Assembly: GCF_001426505.1 (NCBI RefSeq) | Contig: NZ_LMEV01000002.1 | Location: 282,920 to 346,919 of the forward strand | From: Variovorax sp. Root473 | GTDB taxonomy: Bacteria > Pseudomonadota > Gammaproteobacteria > Burkholderiales > Burkholderiaceae_C | Direction: 5' to 3' | Length of the DNA stretch: 64,000 bases | Shown here: positions 7,902 through 16,864 of the stretch, one piece after another | Layout: every line of letters starts with the position of its first letter | Numbering within the stretch: the stretch's first letter is position 1 | Notes under the pieces: generated by a model | Database searches by the model: none | Told to the model about the DNA's origin: nothing | Seen by the model: the letters and a program-made list of their open reading frames with translations, nothing else | Program-made: the position numbers and the translations under genes

Positions 7902-9113
7902 ATGACCCCGCTGCTGCTCATTGCCCCCCTCCCTCCGGCCGATGCCGGAGGCGAGTACGACTGGGCCCAGGCCGGTGAGGACGGCATCGCCTTGCGTGAC
8001 CAGGGCCGTGCGCTGCTGACGCTGCTGCCGTCGGGCTCCGAAGTCACGCTCGGCATTCCGTCCGCGGCGCTCTCCTGGCACCGCGTCACCTTGCCCAAGG
8101 GCAGCATGGGCAGCACCTCGAAGCTGCGCGCCGTGCTCGACGGGCTCCTTGAAGAGCACCTGCTCGACGAGCCCGAAACCCTGCACTTCGCGCTCGCACC
8201 CGACGCCAGGGCCGGCGAGCCCGTGTGGGTCGCGGCCTGCAACCGCATCTGGCTGCGCAGCGTCGTCCAAGGGCTCGAAGCCGCGGGCCGGCGCGTCGTG
8301 CGCATCGTTCCCGAATTCACGCCGCAACCGGCCGATGCACCGCCGCTACTGCAGGTCACGGGCGAGGCCGAGGCGCCGCAGCTCACGGTCTGCGACAACG
8401 ACGGCGTGGTCTCGCTGCCGCTGGCCGGTGCGGGCCTGGCCCTGTCGAACAGCCTGCCGCTGGACACCGCCGTGATCGGCACCGAGCCCGCCGTGGCCGA
8501 GGCGGCCGAGCACCTGCTGCAGCGCCGCGTGCCGATCGTGCAGGCGCCGCAGCGCTGGCTGCACGCCACGCGCACGCCCTGGGAGCTCGCGCAGTTCGAC
8601 CTCGCCGTGACGGGCCGCGCGCGCGCCGGCAAGAAGTTCGCGTCGGTGCTGCAGACCCTGCGCTTCGCCCCCGAATGGCGCGCCGCGCGCTGGGGCATCG
8701 TGGCGCTGCTGCTGACGCAGCTCATCGGCCTGAACGCCTGGGCCTGGAAGGAGCGCAACGCGCTCGAGTCCAAGCGCCAGGCCACGCGCGCCATCCTCAC
8801 GCAGACCTTTCCGTCGGTGAAGATCGTGGTCGACGCGCCGCTGCAGATGGGCCGCGAGGTCGCCGCGCTGCAACAGGCCGTGGGCGACGTGGCCCCGAGC
8901 GATTTCGAACCCATGGTCGGGGCCATTGCCGGCGCCCTGCCGTCAGGCCGCTCCCCGAGCGCCATCGATTTCAGTGCGGGCCAGCTGCGCCTGCGCGGCC
9001 TCGGGCTGCAGCCGCAGGAGGTCACGCAGATCACCAGCGTGCTGTCGCCGCGCGGCTACCAGGTGCGCACCGAAGGCGATCTGCTGCTGGTGCAGGCCGA
9101 GGCCAACCGATGA
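7902..9113 (+). CDS. gspL: T2SS assembly platform protein GspL
   Basis: Bitopic inner-membrane protein that couples the GspE ATPase to the assembly platform, 403 residues. The cytoplasmic actin-like domain spans about 1-260, with the typical SAALSWHRVTLPKG and GLLEEHLLDEPE segments. One membrane helix lies near 266-286, and a small periplasmic ferredoxin-like domain follows (about 300-403). The stop codon overlaps the gspM ATG by four bases. Confidence 0.88.
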   Translation: MTPLLLIAPLPPADAGGEYDWAQAGEDGIALRDQGRALLTLLPSGSEVTLGIPSAALSWHRVTLPKGSMGSTSKLRAVLDGLLEEHLLDEPETLHFALAPDARAGEPVWVAACNRIWLRSVVQGLEAAGRRVVRIVPEFTPQPADAPPLLQVTGEAEAPQLTVCDNDGVVSLPLAGAGLALSNSLPLDTAVIGTEPAVAEAAEHLLQRRVPIVQAPQRWLHATRTPWELAQFDLAVTGRARAGKKFASVLQTLRFAPEWRAARWGIVALLLTQLIGLNAWAWKERNALESKRQATRAILTQTFPSVKIVVDAPLQMGREVAALQQAVGDVAPSDFEPMVGAIAGALPSGRSPSAIDFSAGQLRLRGLGLQPQEVTQITSVLSPRGYQVRTEGDLLLVQAEANR

Positions 9114-9661
9114 ACTTCAGCGAACAACTCAAGGCCCGCTGGGCCGTTCTCGGGATGCGCGAGCGCCGCATGGTCATCGGCGCTGTCGCGCTGGTGGCAC
9201 TGGCCTTGCTCTGGTGGATTGCGCTCGCCCCCGCGCTGCGCACGCTGGCCGCGGCACCGGCCGAACACGCACGGCTCGACGCCCAGCTCCAGCAGATGGC
9301 CACCTTGCAGAACCGCGCGAAGGCGCTGCAGTCGCAACCGCGCCTGGCGCGCGACGATGCACTGCGCGCACTCGAAAGCTCGGTGCGCGACGGTCTCGGC
9401 GTCACGAACGCCCAGCTCATGACCGCCGGCGGCGACGGTGCCGCCACGGTCACGCTGCGCGGCGCACCCGCCCAAAACCTGGCGCAATGGCTTGCACAGG
9501 CGCGCGGCAATGCCCACGCCGTGCCGCGCGAGGTGCACCTGACGCGTGCGCCCGTCGCACCACCGCCGCCGGGCGCCAAGCCAACGCCCGCCACGCCCGA
9601 CCAACCTGCGCCCCCCCGCTGGGACGGCACGCTCGTGATGGCGCTGCCCGCCCCACGCTGA
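9110..9661 (+). CDS. gspM: T2SS assembly platform protein GspM
   Basis: Bitopic inner-membrane partner of GspL, 183 residues. It has a short cytoplasmic segment with LGMRERRMVIG, one membrane helix at about 23-42, then a helical stalk and a small periplasmic domain. The C-terminus carries a proline-rich stretch (VAPPPPGAKPTPATP). The 4-base overlap with gspL implies coupled synthesis of the two partners. The next gene, gspN, starts 23 bases later. Confidence 0.88.
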   Translation: MNFSEQLKARWAVLGMRERRMVIGAVALVALALLWWIALAPALRTLAAAPAEHARLDAQLQQMATLQNRAKALQSQPRLARDDALRALESSVRDGLGVTNAQLMTAGGDGAATVTLRGAPAQNLAQWLAQARGNAHAVPREVHLTRAPVAPPPPGAKPTPATPDQPAPPRWDGTLVMALPAPR

Positions 9662-9684
9662 AGCACCGCCACGCACTGCACGGC

Positions 9685-10488
9685 ATGGCGAGACGCCCCC
9701 CGAACCTCGATCTTCAGCCGCGTCGCGGCAGCTGGCGCTGGGCCGTGCTCGGCGCCGTCACCGGTGTGCTGGTCGCGGTCATGCTGTTCGCGCCGGCGCG
9801 CTGGCTGGCCTCGGCGCTCTCAGGATGGACGCAGGGCCGCCTGTTGCTGGTCAACCCGCGCGGCACGGTCTGGAACGGCACCGCCGCCGTCGTGTTCGCC
9901 AGCGGCGCGGGCGGCACGCAGGCCGTCTCGTTGCCGGGCCTTCTGAACTGGCGCATGTGGCCGAACTGGCGTGGCCTGTCGGCGCGCCTCGACCTTTCCT
10001 GCTGCGCGGCGCAGCCGCTCGGCTTGCAAGCCAGCCCGCGGGCCGACGGCCTGCTGCTCACATGGCAGGACGCCCGCTCGCGCTGGCCCGCCACGCTGCT
10101 CACCGGCCTGGGCGCGCCCTGGAACACGCTCAAGCTCGAAGGCGCGCTCGACCTCACCACGCGCGCCTTCGCCATGCAGTGGGACGGCCCCGCGCTGCGC
10201 ATCGAAGGCCAGGCCACGCTCGACGCCACCGATGTCTCGTCCGCCCTGTCGACCCTGCGACCGATGGGCAGCTACCGCCTCTCGCTCGAAGGCGGCACGC
10301 GTTCCACGCTGCTGCTGAGCACGCGCGAAGGCAGCCTCGAACTGAACGGCAGCGGCAACTGGAGCGGCACCGCGTTGCGCTTCAACGGCGAAGCCAGCGC
10401 GGCACCGGGCCGCGAAGACGCACTTTCCAATTTGTTGAACATCATCGGGCGGCGCGACGGTGCGCGCTCGATCATCACCCTGGGTTGA
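9685..10488 (+). CDS. gspN: T2SS protein GspN
   Basis: Accessory T2SS protein found in only some systems, 267 residues. It has one N-terminal membrane helix at about 20-40 and a periplasmic domain with the typical NPRGTVWNGTA motif near 59-69 and repeated beta-strand segments (GALDLTTRAFAMQWDG). Its exact role in secretion is not settled in the literature. It lies seven bases upstream of gspD. Confidence 0.85.
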   Translation: MARRPPNLDLQPRRGSWRWAVLGAVTGVLVAVMLFAPARWLASALSGWTQGRLLLVNPRGTVWNGTAAVVFASGAGGTQAVSLPGLLNWRMWPNWRGLSARLDLSCCAAQPLGLQASPRADGLLLTWQDARSRWPATLLTGLGAPWNTLKLEGALDLTTRAFAMQWDGPALRIEGQATLDATDVSSALSTLRPMGSYRLSLEGGTRSTLLLSTREGSLELNGSGNWSGTALRFNGEASAAPGREDALSNLLNIIGRRDGARSIITLG

Positions 10489-10495
10489 TCCGACC

Positions 10496-12832
10496 ATGAA
10501 GAAGCCTCTGTCCTCGTCCGGCGCCCGCCCCGGCCTCATCGCGCTCGCGGTACGCCTGCTGATCGCGGCGTCGTTCGTGCCCGTGTTGCCGGCCGCCTAC
10601 GCACAGGCCGGCGACGCCCCGCGGCGCGGCGAACCGATCACGCTCAACTTTGCCGCCGCCGACATCGAGGCCGTGGCGCGCACCATGGCGGTCGTGACCG
10701 GGCGCGACGTGGTGGTCGATCCGCGCGTCAAGGGCACCATGAACCTCGTCACTGACCGCCCGCTGGCGCCGGCTGCCGCGTTCAACCAGTTCGCCGCCGC
10801 GCTGCGCCTGCAGGGCTTTGCGGTGGTGGAGGCCGACGGCCTGTTCAAGGTGGTGCCAGAGGCCGACGCCAAGCTGCAGACCAGCACCGTCAACACCTCC
10901 ATCAGCGGCGCCAGCTCGGCCGCGGGCAACCAGATCGTCACGCAGATCTTTCGCCTGAACTACGAGTCGGCCAACAGCCTGCTGCCGGTGCTGCGCCCGC
11001 TGATTCCGCCGAACAACACCATCAACGTGAACCCGGGCAACAACTCGCTCGTGATCACCGACTACGCCGACAACTTGCGCCGGCTGGCGCGCATCATCGC
11101 GTCGCTCGACGTGCCCAACGCGTCCGACATCGAGGTGATCCAGCTCAAGCACTCGGTCGCCACCGACATGGTGCCGCTGGTCACGCGGCTGGTCGACGGC
11201 GGCGGACCGAGCACGCCGGGTGCTGCCACGCCGGGCGGGGCCGACGCCTCGTTCCGCACCACGCTGATGGCCGATCCGCGCAGCAACTCGCTGATCCTTC
11301 GCGCCGCCAACCCCGCGCGCGTGCAGCTCGTGCGCACGCTGGTCGAGAAGCTCGACCGCCCGCCCGCAGAAAGCAGCAACGGCGCGGCCGGCAACATCTA
11401 CGTGGTCTACCTGAAGAACGCCGACGCGGTGCGCCTCGCGGCCACGCTGCGCGCCGCCATGGCTGCGAGCCAGCAGCAGTCGCAGGTGCCGGGTGCGCCC
11501 GGTGCCGCGGGCAGCGCGGGCTCGTCGGCGCCGCCGGCCAGCATGCCGCAGCAGATGCAGGCCAGCTTCGGCGGCAACAACCAGGGCGGCGGCTCGGCCG
11601 CGGCCAACGCGCCGCTGAACAACGCCAACCAGCCCTCCACCGGCGGCCAGATCCAGGCCGACCCGAGCACCAATTCGCTGATCATCACCGCGCCCGAACC
11701 GCAGTACCGCCAGATGCGCGCCGTGATCGACAAGCTCGACGGCCGCCGCGCGCAGGTGATGATCGAAGCGCTCATCGTCGAAGTCAGCGCCAAGAAGGCC
11801 GCCAACTTCGGCGTGCAGTGGCAGAGCGCGCTGGGCAACAACGCGGTCATCGGCACCAACTCCAGCCTCGCCAGCGCCAACATCCTGGCACTCACACAGG
11901 CACTGGCCACGCGCGACGTGGCCGGCGTGCGGCCCTCCACCGGCCTGAACCTGGGCATCGCCGGCAAGATCGGCGGCCAGTACATCCTGGGCGCCATCGC
12001 CAACTTCTTCAACAGCGACGGCGACGCCAACGTGCTCTCCACGCCCAACCTGCTGACGCTGGACAACGAAGAAGCCAAGATCGTCATCGGCCAGAACGTG
12101 CCCTTCGTGACCGGCCAGTACGCCAGCACCTCGGGGTCGGTCGGCATCAACCCGTTCACCACGGTGGAGCGCAAGGACGTGGGCCTCACGCTGCGCGTGC
12201 GCCCGACCATCAACGAGAACGGCACCGTGAAGATGACCATCTTCCAGGAGACCTCCACGGTCGACCAGAACACCGCCAAGGACCCCAACGGCCCGACCAC
12301 CAACAAGCGCTCCATCGAATCGAGCGTGCTGGTCGAAGACGGCGGCCTCGTGATGCTCGGCGGCCTGCTGTCGGACAACTACAGCAACAGCATCGAGAAA
12401 GTGCCGCTGGCCGGCGACATCCCCGTGTTCGGCAACCTGTTCAAGAACGAGGTGCGCTCGCGCGACAAGAGCAACCTCATGATGTTCCTGCGCCCCGCCG
12501 TGATGCGCGACGGCGCCTCCACCGAAGCCTTCGCCTACGACCGCTACGACGAGATCCGCGGCATGCAGCAGCGCACGCAGCCCAACACCGACAACATCAT
12601 GCTGCGCGGTGTGGACTCGGCGCCCGTGCTGCCCGAGGCACCGCTGGTGCGCATCAACCGCCTCAACGGCAACAGCGACGACAGCAAGAAGAGCGGCCAG
12701 ACCCGCATGGAAGGCACGCAACTCATCCCGCCGCCGCGCCCCGCGAGCGACAACCGCCGGCTCGCGCCCAGCCCGCTGCGCGGCGCGCTGCCGCCCACCG
12801 CCGACCCGACCAGCTCGCGCGAGCTGCCCTGA
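10496..12832 (+). CDS. gspD: T2SS secretin GspD
   Basis: Outer-membrane secretin forming the multimeric gated channel, 778 residues. A signal peptide ends near AYAQA (about 37). The periplasmic N0 domain (ITLNFAAADIEAVARTMAVVTG) and N1-N3 ring domains follow. The last ring domain is broken by a Gly/Ser/Ala/Gln-rich loop (about 325-385). The secretin core occupies about 425-680 and includes DGDANVLSTPNLLTLDNEEA and VPLAGDIPVFGNLF. A roughly 90-residue polar C-terminal tail, rich in Pro, Arg and Asn, could bind a pilotin, but no pilotin gene (gspS) is nearby. Confidence 0.95.
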   Translation: MKKPLSSSGARPGLIALAVRLLIAASFVPVLPAAYAQAGDAPRRGEPITLNFAAADIEAVARTMAVVTGRDVVVDPRVKGTMNLVTDRPLAPAAAFNQFAAALRLQGFAVVEADGLFKVVPEADAKLQTSTVNTSISGASSAAGNQIVTQIFRLNYESANSLLPVLRPLIPPNNTINVNPGNNSLVITDYADNLRRLARIIASLDVPNASDIEVIQLKHSVATDMVPLVTRLVDGGGPSTPGAATPGGADASFRTTLMADPRSNSLILRAANPARVQLVRTLVEKLDRPPAESSNGAAGNIYVVYLKNADAVRLAATLRAAMAASQQQSQVPGAPGAAGSAGSSAPPASMPQQMQASFGGNNQGGGSAAANAPLNNANQPSTGGQIQADPSTNSLIITAPEPQYRQMRAVIDKLDGRRAQVMIEALIVEVSAKKAANFGVQWQSALGNNAVIGTNSSLASANILALTQALATRDVAGVRPSTGLNLGIAGKIGGQYILGAIANFFNSDGDANVLSTPNLLTLDNEEAKIVIGQNVPFVTGQYASTSGSVGINPFTTVERKDVGLTLRVRPTINENGTVKMTIFQETSTVDQNTAKDPNGPTTNKRSIESSVLVEDGGLVMLGGLLSDNYSNSIEKVPLAGDIPVFGNLFKNEVRSRDKSNLMMFLRPAVMRDGASTEAFAYDRYDEIRGMQQRTQPNTDNIMLRGVDSAPVLPEAPLVRINRLNGNSDDSKKSGQTRMEGTQLIPPPRPASDNRRLAPSPLRGALPPTADPTSSRELP

Positions 12833-12867
12833 TCCCGCCCTCCCCGCCCTGCACACGCCAGCCACCC

Positions 12868-14259
12868 ATGCGCTATCCCCTGCCCTACGCGTTCGCACGC
12901 AGCCAGCAACTGCTGCTCGAAGCCACGGACGACGGCCGCCACACGCTGTGGATGTCTTCCCACCCGGCGCGCAGCGCGGTCGGTGAAGTGACCCGCAAGT
13001 ACGGCGTGCAGGCCTTCGAGGTGCTCGACGACGGCCCGCTTGCCCAGCGCATCAGCGCCGCCTACGCCCAGGGCGAATCGAGCGCCGCCGCGGTGGTCAG
13101 CGAAGTGCAGAACGACGCCGACCTCTCGCGCATGATGCAGGAGCTGCCGGCTGTCGAAGATTTGCTGGCCAGCGCCGGCGACGCACCCATCATCCGCATG
13201 CTGAACGCGCTGCTCACGCAGGCCGCGCGCGACGGCGCCAGCGACATCCACATCGAGCCCTACGAGCGCACGTCGTCGGTGCGCTTTCGCATCGACGGCA
13301 CGCTGCGCGAAGTGGTGCAGCCCAACCGGGCGCTGCATGCCGCGCTGATCTCGCGCCTGAAGATCATGGCCGACCTCGACATCTCCGAGAAGCGGCTGCC
13401 GCAGGACGGGCGCATCTCCTTGCGCATCGGCACGCGCGCGGTCGACGTGCGGGTGTCGACGCTGCCCAGCGCGCACGGCGAGCGCGCCGTGCTGCGCCTT
13501 TTGGACAAGAGCGAATCGAAGCTCACGCTCGAATCGGTGGGCATGCAGGGCGACTCGCTGGCGCGCTTCGAAAAGCTCATTGCGCAGCCGCACGGCATCA
13601 TCCTCGTGACCGGTCCCACGGGTTCGGGCAAGACCACCACGCTGTATGCCGCGCTGGCGCGTCTCGATGCGAGCCGCAGCAACATCATGACGGTGGAAGA
13701 CCCCATCGAGTACGAGCTGCCGGGCGTGGGCCAGACGCAGATCAACGCGAAGATCGAACTCACCTTCGCCAAGGCCCTGCGCGCCATCCTGCGGCAAGAC
13801 CCCGACGTGATCATGATCGGCGAAATCCGCGACTTCGAAACCGCGCAGATCGCCATCCAGGCGTCGCTCACCGGCCACCTCGTGCTGGCCACGCTGCACA
13901 CCAACGATTCGGTGAGCGCCGTCACGCGCCTGACCGACATGGGCGTGGAGCCCTTCCTGCTGAGCTCGTCGCTACTCGGCGTGCTGGCCCAGCGCCTCGT
14001 GCGCAAGGTCTGCACGGCCTGCAGCGGGGCGGGTTGCGACGCCTGCGGCCAGACCGGCTACCAGGGCCGCACCGGCATCTTCGAACTGCTCGTGGCCGAC
14101 GACGCAGTGCAGGCGCTCATCCATGGCAAGGCCGCCGAGAGTGCGCTGTTCGAAGCTGGCGCACGCGGCGGCCTGCGCTCGATGCGCGAAGACGGCGAAC
14201 GGCTGGTGCAGGCCGGCATCACCTCGCGCGCTGAACTGCTGCGCGTCACCCGCGAGTAA
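12868..14259 (+). CDS. gspE: T2SS ATPase GspE
   Basis: Cytoplasmic hexameric ATPase that powers pseudopilus assembly, 463 residues. Walker A is GPTGSGKTTTLYA near 248-260, the Asp box and Walker B-like IMIGEIRD lies near 314-321, and the His box is LATLHTNDS. The four-cysteine zinc motif C-TAC-SGAGC-DAC near 378-391 is typical of GspE and separates it from PilB-only relatives. The N-terminal domain is short compared with Xcp/Out homologues. Confidence 0.95.
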   Translation: MRYPLPYAFARSQQLLLEATDDGRHTLWMSSHPARSAVGEVTRKYGVQAFEVLDDGPLAQRISAAYAQGESSAAAVVSEVQNDADLSRMMQELPAVEDLLASAGDAPIIRMLNALLTQAARDGASDIHIEPYERTSSVRFRIDGTLREVVQPNRALHAALISRLKIMADLDISEKRLPQDGRISLRIGTRAVDVRVSTLPSAHGERAVLRLLDKSESKLTLESVGMQGDSLARFEKLIAQPHGIILVTGPTGSGKTTTLYAALARLDASRSNIMTVEDPIEYELPGVGQTQINAKIELTFAKALRAILRQDPDVIMIGEIRDFETAQIAIQASLTGHLVLATLHTNDSVSAVTRLTDMGVEPFLLSSSLLGVLAQRLVRKVCTACSGAGCDACGQTGYQGRTGIFELLVADDAVQALIHGKAAESALFEAGARGGLRSMREDGERLVQAGITSRAELLRVTRE

Positions 14260-14268
14260 CGACCCGCG

Positions 14269-15510
14269 ATGCCCGCCTATTCCTTCGAAGCCATCGATGC
14301 CAGCGGCCAGTCGCGCGAAGGCGTGCTCGAGGCCGACACCGCGCGCGCCGCACGCGGCCTGCTGCGGGCGCAGGCGCTCATCCCGCTGTCGGTCAAGCCG
14401 GTCGGCAGCGATGCGGCCGGCGGTGGCGGCGCCGGAAGCAACGCGCTCACGCGCTGGCTCGGCGGCGGCAAGCGCGTCTTCAACTCGACGAACCTCGCCG
14501 TGTGGACGCGCCAGCTCGCCGGCCTCATCTCGGCCGGCCTGCCGCTGGAACGCGCGCTCACGGCGCTCACCGACGAGGCCGAATCGGAACCGCAGCGCAA
14601 CCTCGTGGCCTCGCTGCGCGCCGAGGTCAACGCGGGCTCGCCCTTCGCGCGCGCGCTGTCGGCGCACCCGCGCGAGTTCTCGCCCATCTACACCGCCGTG
14701 ATCGGCGCCGGCGAGCAAAGCGGCAACCTCGGGCTCGTGCTCGAACGCCTCGCCGACGACCTCGAAGAGCGCCAGGTGCTGCAGCAGAAGCTGATCGGCG
14801 CCGCGCTGTACCCCGCCATCGTCACGCTGGTGGCGATCGTGATCGTGATCTTCCTCGTGAGCTACGTGGTGCCGCAGGTGGCGCAGGTGTTCGCGGGCAC
14901 CAAGCGCTCGCTGCCTTTCCTCACGACCGTGATGCTGTCGTTGAGCGCGGCCGTGCGCAACTATGGCTGGTGGATGCTCGGCGCCGTGGTGATCGCGGCC
15001 ATCGGCGCGCGCATTGCGCTGGCGCAGGAAGCCTTCCGCCTCAAGTTCGATGCCGCGTGGCTCAAGCTGCCGCTGGTCGGCAAGCTCGCGCGCGGCTACA
15101 ACGCAGCGCGCTTCGCCAGCACGCTCGCCATGCTCGCCACGGCCGGCGTGCCCATCTTGCGCGCCCTGCAGGCGGCGTCCGAAACGCTGGGCAACCGCGC
15201 CATGCGGGCCGATGCGCTCGACGCGCTGGTGCTGGTGCGCGAAGGCGCACCGCTGGCCTCGGCGCTGGCGCAGAAGAAGCGCTTCCCGGGGCTGGTGTCG
15301 ATGTTCGCGCGCCTGGGCGAACAGACCGGCACGCTGCCCGTGATGCTGCAGCGCGCCGCCAACCAGCTCGGCGCCGAAGTGCAGCGCCGCGCGATGCACC
15401 TGGCCACCATCCTCGAGCCGCTGCTCATCGTCGCCATGGGCGGCGTGGTGATGCTCATCGTGCTGGCCGTGATGCTGCCTATCATCCAGCTCAATCAGTT
15501 CGTCAAGTGA
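14269..15510 (+). CDS. gspF: T2SS inner-membrane platform protein GspF
   Basis: Polytopic core of the assembly platform, 413 residues, the usual length. It holds two GspF domains: about 75-198, with LAVWTRQLAGLISAGLPLERAL and the FSPIYTAVIGAGEQSGNL motif, and about 275-405, with ARFASTLAMLATAGVPILRAL and the FPGLVSMFARLGEQTG motif. Membrane helices lie near 180, 225 and 385. It is the last gsp gene of the operon. No prepilin peptidase gene (gspO/pilD) is present in the window, so processing must rely on one elsewhere. Confidence 0.94.
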   Translation: MPAYSFEAIDASGQSREGVLEADTARAARGLLRAQALIPLSVKPVGSDAAGGGGAGSNALTRWLGGGKRVFNSTNLAVWTRQLAGLISAGLPLERALTALTDEAESEPQRNLVASLRAEVNAGSPFARALSAHPREFSPIYTAVIGAGEQSGNLGLVLERLADDLEERQVLQQKLIGAALYPAIVTLVAIVIVIFLVSYVVPQVAQVFAGTKRSLPFLTTVMLSLSAAVRNYGWWMLGAVVIAAIGARIALAQEAFRLKFDAAWLKLPLVGKLARGYNAARFASTLAMLATAGVPILRALQAASETLGNRAMRADALDALVLVREGAPLASALAQKKRFPGLVSMFARLGEQTGTLPVMLQRAANQLGAEVQRRAMHLATILEPLLIVAMGGVVMLIVLAVMLPIIQLNQFVK

Positions 15511-15532
15511 CGACGGACGGGGAGCCCCTCAC

Positions 15533-16432
15533 ATGCCCGTAACGCTCGAAGACAAGCTCGTGGTCGCGATCTCCTCGCGCGCCCTGTTCAACCTCGAAGA
15601 AGAAAACCGCATCTTCGAGGCCGGCGACAACGAGGGCTACATGAAGCTGCAGCTCGACCGCATCGACGTGCCCGCGGCCCCCGGCATCGCGTACTCGCTG
15701 ATCCGCAAGCTGCTGCGCTTCAACGACGACGGCGTGCAGCGCGTCGAGGTGGTCATTCTTTCGCGCAACGATCCGGTCTCGGGCATGCGCATCTTCAGGT
15801 CGAGCGCCGCAGCCGACATCAAGCTGCAGCGCGGCGTGTTCACGCAGGGCCGCCCGCCCTTCGGCTACCTGCGTCCGCTGCGCGCGCACCTGTTCCTGTC
15901 GGTCAATGCACAGGACGTGCGCGAAGCGCTCGTCGCGGGCTTTCCGGCCGCGCGCGTGCTCGTCGAATCGGTGAAGGCCAGCGACGCCTGGCCGAACGAA
16001 GTGCGCATCGCCTTCGACGGCGACGCGGTGCTGTTCAGCGACGAAGCCGAACGCGTGTTCCAGGCCGAGGGCCTCGATGCCTTCCAGGCCCACGAACTCA
16101 GCAAGGCCGACCTGCCGCTGCCCGAAGGCCCGTTCAAGCCGCTGCTGATGGCCCTGCATCGGCTGCAGATGGCGGGCAATGCGCAGATGCGCATCCGCAC
16201 CGCGCTGGTCACGGCGCGCAGCGCACCGGCGCACGAGCGCGCGATCCGCACGCTCATGAAGTGGAACATCCGCGTCGACGAAGCGATGTTCCTCGGCGGC
16301 CTGCCCAAGGGCGAGTTCCTGCGCGAGTTCGAGCCCGACTTCTTCTTCGACGACCAGACCGGCCACGTCGACGCAGCCTCGCGGCATGTGCCTGCGGGGC
16401 ATGTGGCCAGCGGCATCAGCAACGAGCCCTGA
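15533..16432 (+). CDS. cytosolic 5'-nucleotidase family protein
   Basis: Predicted nucleoside-5'-monophosphate phosphatase of the 5'-nucleotidase family related to eukaryotic cN-I, 299 residues, the usual size. Recognisable features are VVAISSRALFNLEEENRIFE at the N-terminus, VILSRNDPVSGMRIFRSS near 74-91, IAFDGDAVLFSDEAERVF near 160 with the HAD-like FDGDAV, and the family's C-terminal PDFFFDDQTGHVDAA. No signal peptide is seen. It begins 22 bases after gspF with AACGGGGAG-type spacing, so it may be co-transcribed, though no role in secretion is evident. Substrate preference cannot be read from sequence. Confidence 0.82.
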   Translation: MPVTLEDKLVVAISSRALFNLEEENRIFEAGDNEGYMKLQLDRIDVPAAPGIAYSLIRKLLRFNDDGVQRVEVVILSRNDPVSGMRIFRSSAAADIKLQRGVFTQGRPPFGYLRPLRAHLFLSVNAQDVREALVAGFPAARVLVESVKASDAWPNEVRIAFDGDAVLFSDEAERVFQAEGLDAFQAHELSKADLPLPEGPFKPLLMALHRLQMAGNAQMRIRTALVTARSAPAHERAIRTLMKWNIRVDEAMFLGGLPKGEFLREFEPDFFFDDQTGHVDAASRHVPAGHVASGISNEP

Positions 16433-16506
16433 GCCCCGCGGCGCACGGCGCGCGCCGCCCCCATTGCCTTCGTCTTCGCATCGCACACCCCTGCGCGGGT
16501 GGTGCG

Positions 16507-16573
16507 TTGTCACACGCGTTTCGTCTCGCTGTCATCGCTCGTTCACTGCCGAGTAACGGGTTCTTCCTAGTCT
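16507..16573 (+). promoter_or_regulatory. Pho-box-like promoter ahead of the phospholipase C genes
   Basis: Four 7-mers sit exactly 11 bases apart: TTGTCAC (16507), GTTTCGT (16518), CTGTCAT (16529) and CGTTCAC (16540). The third matches the enterobacterial Pho-box half-site CTGTCAT perfectly and the first matches 5 of 7. A candidate -10, TAGTCT, begins at 16568, 21 bases after the last repeat. Known Pho boxes are 7-mer repeats at 11-base period bound by PhoB. Regulation by phosphate is inferred, helped by the downstream phospholipase. Confidence 0.55.
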
Positions 16574-16670
16574 TGTCGCCTGTCCGGTGCGCACGTCGGG
16601 CCAGCCGCTTTTCGCGCTCGCGCCCTGATCACCCCCGATCTCCACGACATCACAAAGAGAGGATCACCTC

Positions 16671-16853
16671 ATGCTTCTTCAAGCCTCACTGCCCGCGCGA
16701 CTCCTGTTCGCCTGCCTCCTGGCTTGCACGCTGTCCGGCTGCGGCGGCAGCGACAACAACGGCGGCGGCTTCGCCGGCTTTCCGTCGGTCACCACGCCCC
16801 CGCCACCCCAGCCCGACACCGGCGTGAAGCCCGAAATGCGCTGCGCCCCGTGA
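16671..16853 (+). CDS. small lipoprotein upstream of phospholipase C
   Basis: A 60-residue predicted lipoprotein of unknown function. The signal peptide (about 1-23) ends in the lipobox LSGC. The mature part is about 37 residues: GGSDNNGGG, then a proline-rich segment TPPPPQPDTG, ending MRCAP. The ribosome site AGAGAGGA lies 9-10 bases before the ATG. It is 11 bases upstream of the phospholipase C start and shares its promoter, so an accessory role (surface anchoring, chaperoning or activation of the phospholipase) is possible but only inferred. No family is recognised. Confidence 0.7.
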   Translation: MLLQASLPARLLFACLLACTLSGCGGSDNNGGGFAGFPSVTTPPPPQPDTGVKPEMRCAP

Positions 16854-16864
16854 CAAGCGACGTC

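Noticed and set aside
10475-12898. 807-codon open frame opposite gspD
   Set aside because: Antisense shadow of the secretin gene; no motifs and implausible amino-acid composition.
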